NCBI GenBank assembly: GCA_965267245.1
Contig: OZ253939.1
Span: 248,001 to 312,000, forward strand
Reading direction: 5' to 3'
Length of the DNA stretch: 64,000 bases
Source: JANSWY01 sp965267245
GTDB lineage: Bacteria; Bacteroidota; Bacteroidia; Cytophagales; Cyclobacteriaceae
The position numbers and the translations under genes are program-made. Below, piece by piece: positions 52,902-62,515 of the stretch. Position 1 is the stretch's first letter; every line of letters starts with the position of its first letter. A model generated the notes under the pieces. The model was not told where the DNA came from, ran no database searches, and saw nothing but the letters and a program-made list of their open reading frames with translations.

Positions 52902-53654
52902 ATGTTACGTACTTATTTAATAATTCAACTCATGTTGGTATGTGTGGTAGCTTACACACAGCGCTTACATATCAATAACATTGCACTTCAAAATAATCTG
53001 GTACAGATCAAATATGAAGTGAACGACACGGTACCTGATAGGCAATATACCATCAGGGTTTACTCATCTCATGACAACTATCTTAATCCACTTGATCAGG
53101 TTTCAGGAGATGTAGGACATGAAGTATTACCTGGAGGAGAGAGGACACTTCTTTGGGATGCCTTAACTGAACTGGGCTCTCATTATGATGGTTCCGTTGC
53201 ATTGGAAATCAGAGCAAGGGTCTATGTTCCATTTATCAATATTCCCTGGTTTGATGACGTGAAAGCTATCAAGAAGAAACGGGAGTACACAATCACCTGG
53301 GCAGGTGGAAGGTCCGGGAACGTTTTGAACTTTGACCTCTACAATAGGAAAGATGAAAAGGTAGCGACAATCGCCAATGTGGCCAATGTTGGTCATTATA
53401 ACCTAATGATTCCATCTGAAGTGAAGCCAGGAAAGGGATACCGATTCAAAATCAGCGATAGTAGAAACGATGACGAAGTAGTTTTCACACCAAGGTTTGT
53501 CATCAAGAGAAAATTGCCACTTGCTATTTCAGTTCTTGTTCCGGCAATAGCCATCACGGCAGGTACATATGGTGCCAATCAGCTCTTTCCTTCAGAATCG
53601 GATGATTCTATTCCAGGACCCGGAACAGATAATTTAACAGACGATCAGCCATGA
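52902..53654 (+). CDS. Secreted Ig-like protein with C-terminal TM
   Basis: 250 residues. A signal peptide (about 1-19) is followed by an Ig-like domain (about 22-110): IKYEVNDTVPDRQYTIRVY and GDVGHEVLPGGERTLLWDAL (read in parts), a pattern shared with Bacteroidota proteins that pair with caspase or SUMF1 domains. A second beta domain spans about 120-205. A hydrophobic segment (about 208-225) and an acidic Pro/Asp-rich tail follow. It is probably membrane-anchored with most of the chain outside the cytoplasm. It overlaps the next gene by 4 bases. Confidence 0.78.
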   Translation: MLRTYLIIQLMLVCVVAYTQRLHINNIALQNNLVQIKYEVNDTVPDRQYTIRVYSSHDNYLNPLDQVSGDVGHEVLPGGERTLLWDALTELGSHYDGSVALEIRARVYVPFINIPWFDDVKAIKKKREYTITWAGGRSGNVLNFDLYNRKDEKVATIANVANVGHYNLMIPSEVKPGKGYRFKISDSRNDDEVVFTPRFVIKRKLPLAISVLVPAIAITAGTYGANQLFPSESDDSIPGPGTDNLTDDQP

Positions 53655-56600
53655 AAAAAATAACATTACTAATTTTAGTTTTAAGTGCACTTTTGTTGTT
53701 AGACAACAGAGTTTATGCTCAGTGTAGTCTTGGTTCATTTTCGGTAAATAGCCCGAGTAGTGTAACTACCTCATCAATGACAATTTCATGGGGTTCATCC
53801 ACTGGTGCTGAAGAATACCAATTACAAAGAAGAGTAGCAGGTTCAGGAAGCTACAGCAATGTAGGGAGTAGAACAACGTCCACGTCGAAAAGTGTTACAG
53901 GCTTAAGTGCTGGTACAAGCTATGAATTCAGAGTTTTTTCGTATTGTGATTATTCGTTTTATGATCCAGAACAAGGTGAAGTAATTCCAATTACGAATAT
54001 CGAGCAAAGTACTAATGTGAGAACGGGTACAACCAAACCTAATGCGCCTACAAGTAGGGACGCCATCAGTACCACTGCATCATCTTTTACTGCAAGATGG
54101 TACACGGCTACTGGAGCAACAGGATATGAGATTGATGTTTCAACTTCATCCTCTTTCACAAGTTATTTGTCAGGATTTAATGACAAATACGTTTCAGGAG
54201 GTTCCTCCACTTCAGTTTCTGTTACAGGTTTGACCCCAGGAGTTAGATACTACTACAGGGTAAGAGCAAAAAATTCAGGAGGTACATCCTCAAATTCTTC
54301 AACCAAAAATGAAGAAGCCCTTGCCAATACACCAGTCATTGGGACTGGGTCTGATGTTACACAGAATAGTTTCACAGCAAATTGGAGTAGTGCTTCCGGT
54401 GCGGAAGATTACAGATTGTTTATATCCACATCCAATAGTTTTATAACCCATATTACGGGGTATGGAGGGGCAGTTGTTACATCCACAAATGAGTCAGTTA
54501 CGGGATTAACACCGGGTTCCGCCTACTATTATAGAGTAAAGTCTGCAAATAATGATGATCAACTGAGTGGCTACTCTGGAACAAGGAGGGTGGAGATTAT
54601 TCCTTCCACTCCAAGTGTGAATGAAGCGACCGACGTTTCTAGTATTGGGTTTACAGCCAATTGGTCGGATGTAAGTGGAGAAGATAATTATCGTGTAGAC
54701 ATTTCTTCTGATTCCGATTTTTCAACATTTATTCCAGGATATGAGGGAGCCAGTGCTGCTTCAAACAGTTTAATAGTTAGTGGCCTTGACGCGGGAGACA
54801 CATACTACTTTAAGGTTAGGTCAGAGAATGAAGGGGGAGAATCTCCTGACTCAGATACAGGAAGTATTCAGCTTTTACCAGGACAACCTACGAACGTTGA
54901 AGTCTCTGGTATTACGCAAACATCCGTGAGTGTTTCATGGGATAATATGTTTGGAACGGAAGGTTACCTCATGGATGTCTCTACAGAAGCTGACTTTTCA
55001 AGTTTTGTAGAAGGGTTGAAAGATGTATCAGTGGTTACAAACTCAACTTCATTGAGCGACTTAACATCTGGAGAAACATACTTCGTGAGGGTGCAAGGTC
55101 AAAATGGATCAGGTTTATCAGCGGAATCAGAATCAGGGTCGTTTCAATTGATTCCATCTGAACCAACACCTGCAACCAATGATATCTCCCAAACTTCATT
55201 TGCGGTAAACTGGACATCTCAGTATGGAAGTGATGAATACTTACTAGACATTTCGACTTCATCAGATTTCTCTGATTTTGTGGAAGGGTTTGAGCAGAAA
55301 GTGATCAACTCAACGAGCGAATCAATAACTGGTTTGAATCCAGGTAGCAGCTATTTCTGGAGAGTGCTAGCCAGGAATAATAGTGGTAATTCATCTTATA
55401 CAGGTACCCAAGAAGTATTGCTCATTCCACCAAATCCTGCCGATTTATCTATTACAAATGCAGATCAGACTTCCTTTACGATTGGCTGGTCAGAAAGTAA
55501 TGGTGCTGATGAGTATTTACTGGATCTTTCATTTGATCCAGAGTTTAGTGAGTTTGTTGAAGGGTATGAAAGTTTATCGGTAGGCGGGACTTCACTAGAC
55601 ATTAATTCACTTGCGCCAGGGGAAACCTACTATATCAGATTAAAGTCAGTAAACGCTTCGGGTGAATCCGATTACTCGGACCAGGTTGATCAGATTTTGA
55701 TTCCAAAGTCGCCCACCAATAATGGAGCTTCGGAAATAACTCAAAATGGTTTTACTGCCAATTGGACTGAGGAATTGGGCGTGGCGAGTTATTCATTGGA
55801 TGTATCTCAATCAGCAACCTTTGATTCTTTCATTGATGGATATGAGGGAAAAGTAATCACTACTGGACCAGAAATTTTGACTGGTCTGAATGCAGGTGAA
55901 GTTTATTACTACAGAGTAAGATCTTCCAATGCTACTGGTAATTCTGAAAATTCTGATTCAGAGGAAGTGCTTTTGATTCCAACCGAAACAAATACACCTG
56001 AGGTTTCCAATATTGCTCAGTTGACTTTTGATCTTTCCTGGAATGTCGTTACTGGAGCAGAAGATTATATGCTTGATGTAGCGACAGATGAGATTTTTTC
56101 AAGTTTTGTAACTGGATATGAAGCGCTTGAGGTTTCAGGTGTAAATGAGACCGTAACAGTTCCTGATGCTGGATCGACATATTTCGTTAGGTTGAAAGCA
56201 AGAAACTCCTCAGGAGAATCCTCGTTTTCTGGATCAACTGAAGTCTTGACCATCCCCGGAACTCCTGTTGCTGATGAACCTTCAGAAATAACCGAAACCA
56301 CAGTTGATGTGTCATGGTCGGCAATGAATGGGGCTACTCATTATTTGGTAGATCTTTCAGAAGAGGAAGATTTCTCCGGTTTCGTTGAGGGCTATCATGA
56401 TTTGGAGGTGACTGGTACAAACCTGGCTATAGAAGGGTTGATCAGTGGAAACTCTTATTTCTACAGAGTTCGTTCTCAGAATAGTACTGGAATATCGGAT
56501 TACTCTAACGTTGTGGAGATTGCTCAATTAATTCCTGAAGCTCCTGAATTGCCAGAAGTATCTGAAATTGGGACCTCCTCGTTTGCATTAAACTGGGAGA

Positions 56601-59600
56601 AAGTAAAAGGGGCTGCAGAGTACCTACTGGATGTAGCCATCAACGCTACTTTCACTAGCATTGTATCAGGATACCAGGGAAAAGTAATTACCGATACCAG
56701 TGAAATGGTAACAGGATTGCAGGCAGGTGATGAGTACTTTGTTAGGCTGAGGGCCAAAAATGGTGTAGGGACTTCCGAGTTTTCCGAAACAGCAACAATC
56801 CTTATGTTGACAAATGCACCGGACCCTTCAGAAGCAACGAATATATCACAAGTTGGTTTTGAGTTCTCCTGGGATGATGTTTTTGGAGCTGACAACTACT
56901 TGTTGGATATAGCGAATTCTGAATCATTTGAATCATTTGTTGAGGGGTACGAAGGCAAGTCAGTGACTGAAACTACAGAGATTGTAAGTGATCTGGAGGC
57001 TGGTAATACCTATTATTACCGGTTGAGAGCAGAGAATCAAACAGGAACATCAGACTATTCAGATACTGTTTCAGTTTTACTCATACCAGCCACACCGAAT
57101 GCAATTAGCATTTCTGAAATCACTCAAACAAGTTTCATAACAACATGGAACAGCTCACATGGTGCTGCTAGTTATAGAATGGATGTAGCACTTGATGCTG
57201 AATTCAATGAAATAGTGGAAGGTCTGGAAAATGTGAGCATTGAGAATACACAGATTACTGTTGAGAACCTTTCTGAAGGAACTCAATATTTTGTAAGAGT
57301 GCGTGCAGTTAACACCACAGGAACTACTGGAAGCTCAGAAGTAGTGAGTACTCAAACAATACCTGCCGATCCGCGGCTAGCACCTTTTGCGGAAATTACG
57401 CAAAACAGTGCGCTGGTAACATGGAGTGAAGTAGCAGGTGTTGATGAGTATTTGATGGACCTGGCAACAGATGCAAACTTTGAATCGATAGTGGATGACT
57501 ATGAAAATAAGATTGTATCCGGGAATGAGCATTTAACAGGTCTCGCTGAAGGAACAACCTATTTTGCCAGACTGAGCGCAAGAAATGAAAGTGGTGAGTC
57601 ATTTCATTCAGAGGTGATTGAGACCATTACCATTCCGGCAAACCCAGCAAAACCTGAAATATCCACTGTGACACAAACTGGCTTTCATGTGCAATGGGAA
57701 AGCGTGAATGGAGCAGAGGACTATTTACTGGACCTGGCTACTGAAAGTACTTTTACTAACATCGTCAATGGTATAAAGGATGTTGTACTCACGGCTGCAG
57801 AATTCGATGCGAGTCAACTTACTTCGGGAGATACTTATTTCGTAAGAGTAAGAGCCAGAAATGCTTCTGGTATATCAGATATTTCTTTTACGGCTACAAC
57901 AACATTGGTGCCTGCTAATCCTGAATCCGCGTTAGCAACATCAATTACGCAAACTGAATTTACCGCCAACTGGGAGACAACATTAGGAGTGGATGCCTAT
58001 TTGTTCGATGTTTCTCAGTCGGCGGATTTCAGTGACTTTTTGGAAGGATTTGAAGCGCTGGAAGTAACTGGGACCTCCTTTAATATAAGTGAACTGACCC
58101 CAGGTGAAATATATTTCTATAGAGTCAGTGGTCAAAATGAGAATGGAATATCAGGTTATTCGGCTATTGAGGAAGTGTTGTTGGCACCCGGTGAGCCAGT
58201 ATTTTCTGGAATTGAAAATATTGAAACAGATGAGTTTGAGGTACTGTGGGATGAAGTACAGGGAGCTGAGGAATATTCATTGGACATTTCTTTGGATGAT
58301 GATTTTGACGGATTTCTGGATGGCTATGAAGGAAAATTAGTAAGTGGTGCTAGTCATGTAATTGACGACTTAAATCCTGGGAAAGAATATTATTTGAGAC
58401 TAAAGGCGATCAATCAATCTGGTGAATCTGGATTTTCAAATGTCTTCAAGGCTCTTACATTGCCATCAATGCCAGGTGATTTAACTTTTACTGAAAAGGA
58501 GGCTACCTCATTTACAGTGAGTTGGCCAGGTGTTGATGGAATAGAAGAAGTAAGTGAATATGATTTGTATGTTGCTATTGATGGCACGAATTTCACAGAA
58601 ATCGTAGATGGATATGGTCCGAGAGTTATTACAGCACCGCAAAGCACAAGGCCAGTTGATGGTTTACAACCAAGTACTCTTTATGAGGTAAAATTAATTG
58701 CAAGAAATGCATCCGGAAATTCTCAGGAACGAATAGGTTCGGTAATAACAAGTTCTCTTACAGGTGAGGTATCAACACCAGAAATAGACATTGTTTCCGA
58801 ATCAGTAGAATCACTGCAGTTTAAAGTTGTGGAAGGAGCAGCTGGATCAATTGAGAGTGTATTATTATTTCATAAGCAAATAAGTCAGGAATCATTCAAT
58901 GAACCCGTGGAAATTGAACTCACGCAAGACAATTCATTTGAAATTGAAATAAAAGATACCTGGAAAGATGTATTTGGATGGGAGTATAGAATTGAGGCAA
59001 AAGACAAAGCAGAAATGGTTTCCACTTCAAATGTGCAATTTAATGATCCGGGGAGCGCGAATTTTAGTGAGATCATTACTTCGTTTAGTAAAAACGTGAA
59101 GGATTATCGCATGATTTCCATTCCTTTTGAGTTGAAAGGCAATCAAATTATTAGAGCAATTCTAACGGATCAATTAAGAGGGTATGATGATACAAGATGG
59201 CGTTTCGTAAGATATGAAGATGGAGAGGATATTGATTATACTGAAGGGTTAGAAGACAGAAAGTTTCAGAGGGGAATGGCGTATTGGTTTATTTCAGCAG
59301 AACCAGTTGAGCTTGATCTTGGGCAGGGGAAATTCACAGATGAGATGTTAACGTCCACAACAATATCTCTGGAAAGTGGCTATAACCAAATCGGTTGTCC
59401 ATTTCCCGCTGAATTAAAATGGACAGATATTCTAGAAGTAAATGGAAATCCAGAAGGAGTAAGTACTGAGTTGCTGGAATACAATGGGGCTGAGCCTGTT
59501 GGGCTGAAATATACGAACTTCTTGAAACCATTCGAGGGAGTATTGGTCTACTCAGAAAATGATGTTGTATTGGAAATTCCGGCCTACCTGATCAATGGTC

Positions 59601-60373
59601 TACCTGAAACTGCTGAAAAGAAGGTGAAAAATCAACATGCCAGAACTGATGAGAATGGCTGGTTTGTGCCTATTACTGTCAATCAGGGAGCGATTCAGAG
59701 TTCATTTACAGGTATTGGTATGAATACATCTGCCTCTATTGGTTTTGATAAACTCGATATGAGAACTCCACCGAGATTTGCAGGTTATTCATACATGGCA
59801 ACAAAACGGGAGAGTGGCTTACTTTCAAGAGATGTGGTTGATTTCCAGGATGATTTTACCTGGGATTTTAAATTGCTAAATAATGGGAGTGAGGATAAAG
59901 TGATTATCTCATGGCATGAATTGAATATACCTACTGGCGCATCACTGGTTTTATTTAATCCTGAATCCAATGAAGTGGTTGATATGAGTGAAACCAATGA
60001 GTATTCAACGGATATTCTTAATGCAAAAATTCAAATTCACTACAGCATTGATGGCTTTTCATTCTTGCCAGATACAGAAAATCTGATTTTTGGATCAGCT
60101 TATCCAAACCCATTTACTGATCAGGTCCAAATACCCTTTAAAGTATCCTTTGATGAATTAACCATGAAAGGAAGCTTCAGTATTTACAATGAATTGGGGC
60201 AAATGATCTACTCGCAATCCCTAACTACCCTGGACCGAGGCTTAAATCAAATAAGCTGGAATGGTACGGATAACCATGGACAGCATATGCCAGCAGGTAT
60301 CTACTACTTCAAACTGGTTACGAACATCAATCAATCTATTTCAGAAACAAACGGTAAAATATTAAAGCATTAA
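53651..60373 (+). CDS. Giant fibronectin-III repeat protein with T9SS tail
   Basis: 2240 residues, the largest gene in the window. Signal peptide about 1-24 (ending VYAQ). About 18 fibronectin type III-like repeats, each near 93 residues, fill about 27-1700, each with a GxxYxxRxxAxN core (e.g. GETYYIRLKSVNASG). A C-terminal module (about 1800-2140) has ISIPFEL, GMAYWFIS and GYNQIGCPFPAELKW, as in other T9SS-exported proteins. A type A sorting domain of FlgD-like form (about 2148-2240: YPNPF, SWNGTDNHG, PAGIYYFKLV) ends the chain. It should be a long surface or released filament-like protein. No catalytic domain is visible. A caspase-fold gene follows after 3 bases. Confidence 0.92.
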   Translation: MKKITLLILVLSALLLLDNRVYAQCSLGSFSVNSPSSVTTSSMTISWGSSTGAEEYQLQRRVAGSGSYSNVGSRTTSTSKSVTGLSAGTSYEFRVFSYCDYSFYDPEQGEVIPITNIEQSTNVRTGTTKPNAPTSRDAISTTASSFTARWYTATGATGYEIDVSTSSSFTSYLSGFNDKYVSGGSSTSVSVTGLTPGVRYYYRVRAKNSGGTSSNSSTKNEEALANTPVIGTGSDVTQNSFTANWSSASGAEDYRLFISTSNSFITHITGYGGAVVTSTNESVTGLTPGSAYYYRVKSANNDDQLSGYSGTRRVEIIPSTPSVNEATDVSSIGFTANWSDVSGEDNYRVDISSDSDFSTFIPGYEGASAASNSLIVSGLDAGDTYYFKVRSENEGGESPDSDTGSIQLLPGQPTNVEVSGITQTSVSVSWDNMFGTEGYLMDVSTEADFSSFVEGLKDVSVVTNSTSLSDLTSGETYFVRVQGQNGSGLSAESESGSFQLIPSEPTPATNDISQTSFAVNWTSQYGSDEYLLDISTSSDFSDFVEGFEQKVINSTSESITGLNPGSSYFWRVLARNNSGNSSYTGTQEVLLIPPNPADLSITNADQTSFTIGWSESNGADEYLLDLSFDPEFSEFVEGYESLSVGGTSLDINSLAPGETYYIRLKSVNASGESDYSDQVDQILIPKSPTNNGASEITQNGFTANWTEELGVASYSLDVSQSATFDSFIDGYEGKVITTGPEILTGLNAGEVYYYRVRSSNATGNSENSDSEEVLLIPTETNTPEVSNIAQLTFDLSWNVVTGAEDYMLDVATDEIFSSFVTGYEALEVSGVNETVTVPDAGSTYFVRLKARNSSGESSFSGSTEVLTIPGTPVADEPSEITETTVDVSWSAMNGATHYLVDLSEEEDFSGFVEGYHDLEVTGTNLAIEGLISGNSYFYRVRSQNSTGISDYSNVVEIAQLIPEAPELPEVSEIGTSSFALNWEKVKGAAEYLLDVAINATFTSIVSGYQGKVITDTSEMVTGLQAGDEYFVRLRAKNGVGTSEFSETATILMLTNAPDPSEATNISQVGFEFSWDDVFGADNYLLDIANSESFESFVEGYEGKSVTETTEIVSDLEAGNTYYYRLRAENQTGTSDYSDTVSVLLIPATPNAISISEITQTSFITTWNSSHGAASYRMDVALDAEFNEIVEGLENVSIENTQITVENLSEGTQYFVRVRAVNTTGTTGSSEVVSTQTIPADPRLAPFAEITQNSALVTWSEVAGVDEYLMDLATDANFESIVDDYENKIVSGNEHLTGLAEGTTYFARLSARNESGESFHSEVIETITIPANPAKPEISTVTQTGFHVQWESVNGAEDYLLDLATESTFTNIVNGIKDVVLTAAEFDASQLTSGDTYFVRVRARNASGISDISFTATTTLVPANPESALATSITQTEFTANWETTLGVDAYLFDVSQSADFSDFLEGFEALEVTGTSFNISELTPGEIYFYRVSGQNENGISGYSAIEEVLLAPGEPVFSGIENIETDEFEVLWDEVQGAEEYSLDISLDDDFDGFLDGYEGKLVSGASHVIDDLNPGKEYYLRLKAINQSGESGFSNVFKALTLPSMPGDLTFTEKEATSFTVSWPGVDGIEEVSEYDLYVAIDGTNFTEIVDGYGPRVITAPQSTRPVDGLQPSTLYEVKLIARNASGNSQERIGSVITSSLTGEVSTPEIDIVSESVESLQFKVVEGAAGSIESVLLFHKQISQESFNEPVEIELTQDNSFEIEIKDTWKDVFGWEYRIEAKDKAEMVSTSNVQFNDPGSANFSEIITSFSKNVKDYRMISIPFELKGNQIIRAILTDQLRGYDDTRWRFVRYEDGEDIDYTEGLEDRKFQRGMAYWFISAEPVELDLGQGKFTDEMLTSTTISLESGYNQIGCPFPAELKWTDILEVNGNPEGVSTELLEYNGAEPVGLKYTNFLKPFEGVLVYSENDVVLEIPAYLINGLPETAEKKVKNQHARTDENGWFVPITVNQGAIQSSFTGIGMNTSASIGFDKLDMRTPPRFAGYSYMATKRESGLLSRDVVDFQDDFTWDFKLLNNGSEDKVIISWHELNIPTGASLVLFNPESNEVVDMSETNEYSTDILNAKIQIHYSIDGFSFLPDTENLIFGSAYPNPFTDQVQIPFKVSFDELTMKGSFSIYNELGQMIYSQSLTTLDRGLNQISWNGTDNHGQHMPAGIYYFKLVTNINQSISETNGKILKH

Positions 60374-60376
60374 GAA

Positions 60377-61558
60377 ATGAGATCTATATTAATTGTAATA
60401 GCAACTATAGGTGTATTTGCAAGTGGCGCAAATGCACAGAAACTAACAGCCAGAACAAACGCTATCAAACTGGATATGTCTCGATCGATGGAGAGTTCAA
60501 GTTCAAGTCTTCCTACGATCAGTTGGGTACATCCTGCCGAGGACTACTCTAGCTCTGAGGAGAACAAGGTTAACCTTCATGCCTATATTGAAAGCAAGCA
60601 GGTAATTAAATCACTTGATCTTGTAGTGGGAGAAGAGAAATCTGGTAAGGTGATTATGAAAAAATCAATTCCAGTGGACCCTGAAATGGACCATTTGGAG
60701 GTGAATCAAATGGTTTGGTTGCCAAACGGAGCAAATTTCGTGAAACTGGTTGTTACAAATGAAAAAGGAGCGACGGTTCATGAAACAAGGTCAGTCCTGG
60801 TAGGAGAGAATTCATTTGAGAACGTACTCGCTATGGACAGGAAGGATTTTGCCCTGTTTTTTGCGACAGACAGATATGAGGAATGGGATGATTTGGTAAA
60901 CCCAATTGATGATGCACACAGCATCGCCAAAGTGTTGGAGGAACAATATGGATTCCAGGTAGAAATAGTTGAGAATGCATCAAAGGATCAGGTGTGGGAT
61001 AAAATAAGAAGTTATGCTGATAAGAAGTATAACCCCCAGGATCAATTGTTAATATTCTTTGCTGGTCATGGCCAATATGATGAAACATTTGGTGAAGGTT
61101 ATGTAGTTCCTACCGATGCGAAAAGAGTGGATAATGCTAAATCCAGCTATATCTCTCATAACAGATTAAGAAATAATATTGACAACATTGACTGTAAACA
61201 CATCATGCTGGCCATGGACGTGTGCTTTGGCGGAACATTTGACCCTATTTTAGCCAGAAGTCGCGCATTGAAGGACTACTCAGTGTCTACAGATGAAATG
61301 TTGATAAGAAAATTGAGTCTAAGAACCAGGAAGTACATCACTTCAGGTGGAAAGGAATATGTATCAGATGGAATTCCAGGTCATCATTCACCCTTTGCCG
61401 CAAAAATCATTCAGGCACTGGGTACCAGAGGCGGAGATGACATGATTTTGACGCTTTCTGAGTTAAAGTCAGGAATGGAGAATTTAGCGCTGGTTCCACG
61501 ATTTGGTTCGTTTGGCTCTGATGAGAGCACAAGTGATTTTGTGTTTATAGCGAGGTAA
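60377..61558 (+). CDS. Secreted caspase-like (C14) peptidase
   Basis: 393 residues. A signal peptide (about 1-20, ending ANAQ) is followed by an Ig-like domain (about 45-145, ISWVHPAEDY) and a caspase p20-type domain (about 155-365). The catalytic dyad is present: His231 in FFAGHGQ and Cys283 in MDVCFGG (the usual DxCxSG with G for S). The p10-like part has TSGGKEYVSDG and HHSPFAAKI. No T9SS tail, so it probably stays in the periplasm. It could process the giant protein or its partner. It ends the operon before a strong terminator. Confidence 0.9.
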   Translation: MRSILIVIATIGVFASGANAQKLTARTNAIKLDMSRSMESSSSSLPTISWVHPAEDYSSSEENKVNLHAYIESKQVIKSLDLVVGEEKSGKVIMKKSIPVDPEMDHLEVNQMVWLPNGANFVKLVVTNEKGATVHETRSVLVGENSFENVLAMDRKDFALFFATDRYEEWDDLVNPIDDAHSIAKVLEEQYGFQVEIVENASKDQVWDKIRSYADKKYNPQDQLLIFFAGHGQYDETFGEGYVVPTDAKRVDNAKSSYISHNRLRNNIDNIDCKHIMLAMDVCFGGTFDPILARSRALKDYSVSTDEMLIRKLSLRTRKYITSGGKEYVSDGIPGHHSPFAAKIIQALGTRGGDDMILTLSELKSGMENLALVPRFGSFGSDESTSDFVFIAR

Positions 61559-61587
61559 GAATTTCGAGTTGAATTATGTGTGTGTTT

Positions 61588-61619
61588 AAGGCTACCTTTT
61601 TATAAGGGTAGCCTTTTTT
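61588..61619 (+). terminator. Terminator of the giant-protein operon
   Basis: AAGGCTACC (61588-61596) and GGTAGCCTT (61607-61615) form a 9-bp perfect stem, followed by TTTT. It lies 30 bases after the caspase stop codon. Confidence 0.9.
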
Positions 61620-61677
61620 GTGATACTTGTGTGTGGATTGTATTTTTTTATTATATTAATGGAAGGAAAGTGTGTTG

Positions 61678-61744
61678 GAGTAAGCGAATGCATCAGCGCC
61701 TTGAAATAATTAGTCCACAATAATTCATGATTTGACGCTTACTC
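61678..61744. repeat. Inverted repeat upstream of the LytTR gene
   Basis: GAGTAAGCG (61678-61686) and CGCTTACTC (61736-61744) are perfect complements, 49 bases apart, about 45 bases before the LytTR start. It may be a regulatory site or a long weak RNA structure. Confidence 0.35.
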
Positions 61745-61786
61745 TGTAATGGATTTTGGACGATCTAGGAACATAAGGAAACCGAA

Positions 61787-62515
61787 GTGGGAAAAATTAG
61801 GATTTTAATAGTAGAAGACGATGCAACAATCGCAGAAACGCTAACCGAAATGTTAGACTTTTTAGGACATGAAGTGGTGAGTGTTGCTGAATCTGTTGAT
61901 AATGCACTTGCTATTTTAGATGACCAGGAAGTCGATTTGGCTTTGGTGGACATACAACTTAGCGGGCATAAAAATGGAATTGATTTGGGCAAGGAACTCT
62001 CCATGTACCACAATATTCCATATGTATTTACGACTGCTTACTCTGATTCAGATACCATAAAGGAAGCATCGTCTATGAATCCATATGGTTATCTGGTAAA
62101 ACCTTACGGTAAGAAAGACTTACATGCCGCCATTGAAGTGGCTATCAGCAATTTTCGAAATAATCAGCATAATCATCATGAGCAGAAACCAAGTGTCAGC
62201 GACACAGGGATTTTTGTTAGAGTAGATTCGAAACTGGTGAGGTTAAACTATGATGACCTGATGTATGTTGAAGCCAAGGGAGATTATGTGGTTTTTCATA
62301 CGCAGGTTAAGAATTACATAGTTCATTCCACTATCAAGAACCTGGAGAGTTTTCTGGATCCGGCAAGGTTCATAAAAGTGCATAGATCTTATATCGTGAA
62401 TATTGAGAAAGTAATGGATATTGACGATAGCAATCTTGAGGTTGATGGAACAATCATTCCTGTCAGTAGAAGGCAAAAGTCTCACCTGCTTAGCAATATC
62501 AAATTATTAAAATAG
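61787..62515 (+). CDS. LytTR-type response regulator
   Basis: 242 residues from GTG 61787. Receiver domain (about 1-120: ILIVEDD, phosphate-accepting Asp55 in LALVDIQLSG, Lys in VKPYGK) and C-terminal LytTR DNA-binding domain (about 137-242: LNYDDLMYVEAKGDYVVFHT, FIKVHRSYIVN, read in parts). It binds DNA after phosphorylation, perhaps by the 7TMR-DISM kinase encoded head-on (0 bases apart). It lies just after the caspase operon, which makes that operon a possible target. Confidence 0.93.
   Translation: MGKIRILIVEDDATIAETLTEMLDFLGHEVVSVAESVDNALAILDDQEVDLALVDIQLSGHKNGIDLGKELSMYHNIPYVFTTAYSDSDTIKEASSMNPYGYLVKPYGKKDLHAAIEVAISNFRNNQHNHHEQKPSVSDTGIFVRVDSKLVRLNYDDLMYVEAKGDYVVFHTQVKNYIVHSTIKNLESFLDPARFIKVHRSYIVNIEKVMDIDDSNLEVDGTIIPVSRRQKSHLLSNIKLLK

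Noticed and set aside
53651..60373. Long internal repetition that could suggest a tandem-repeat or CRISPR-like array
   Set aside because: The repeats are at protein level (FnIII units of about 93 residues) inside one open frame, with diverged DNA and no short identical repeats with unique spacers.
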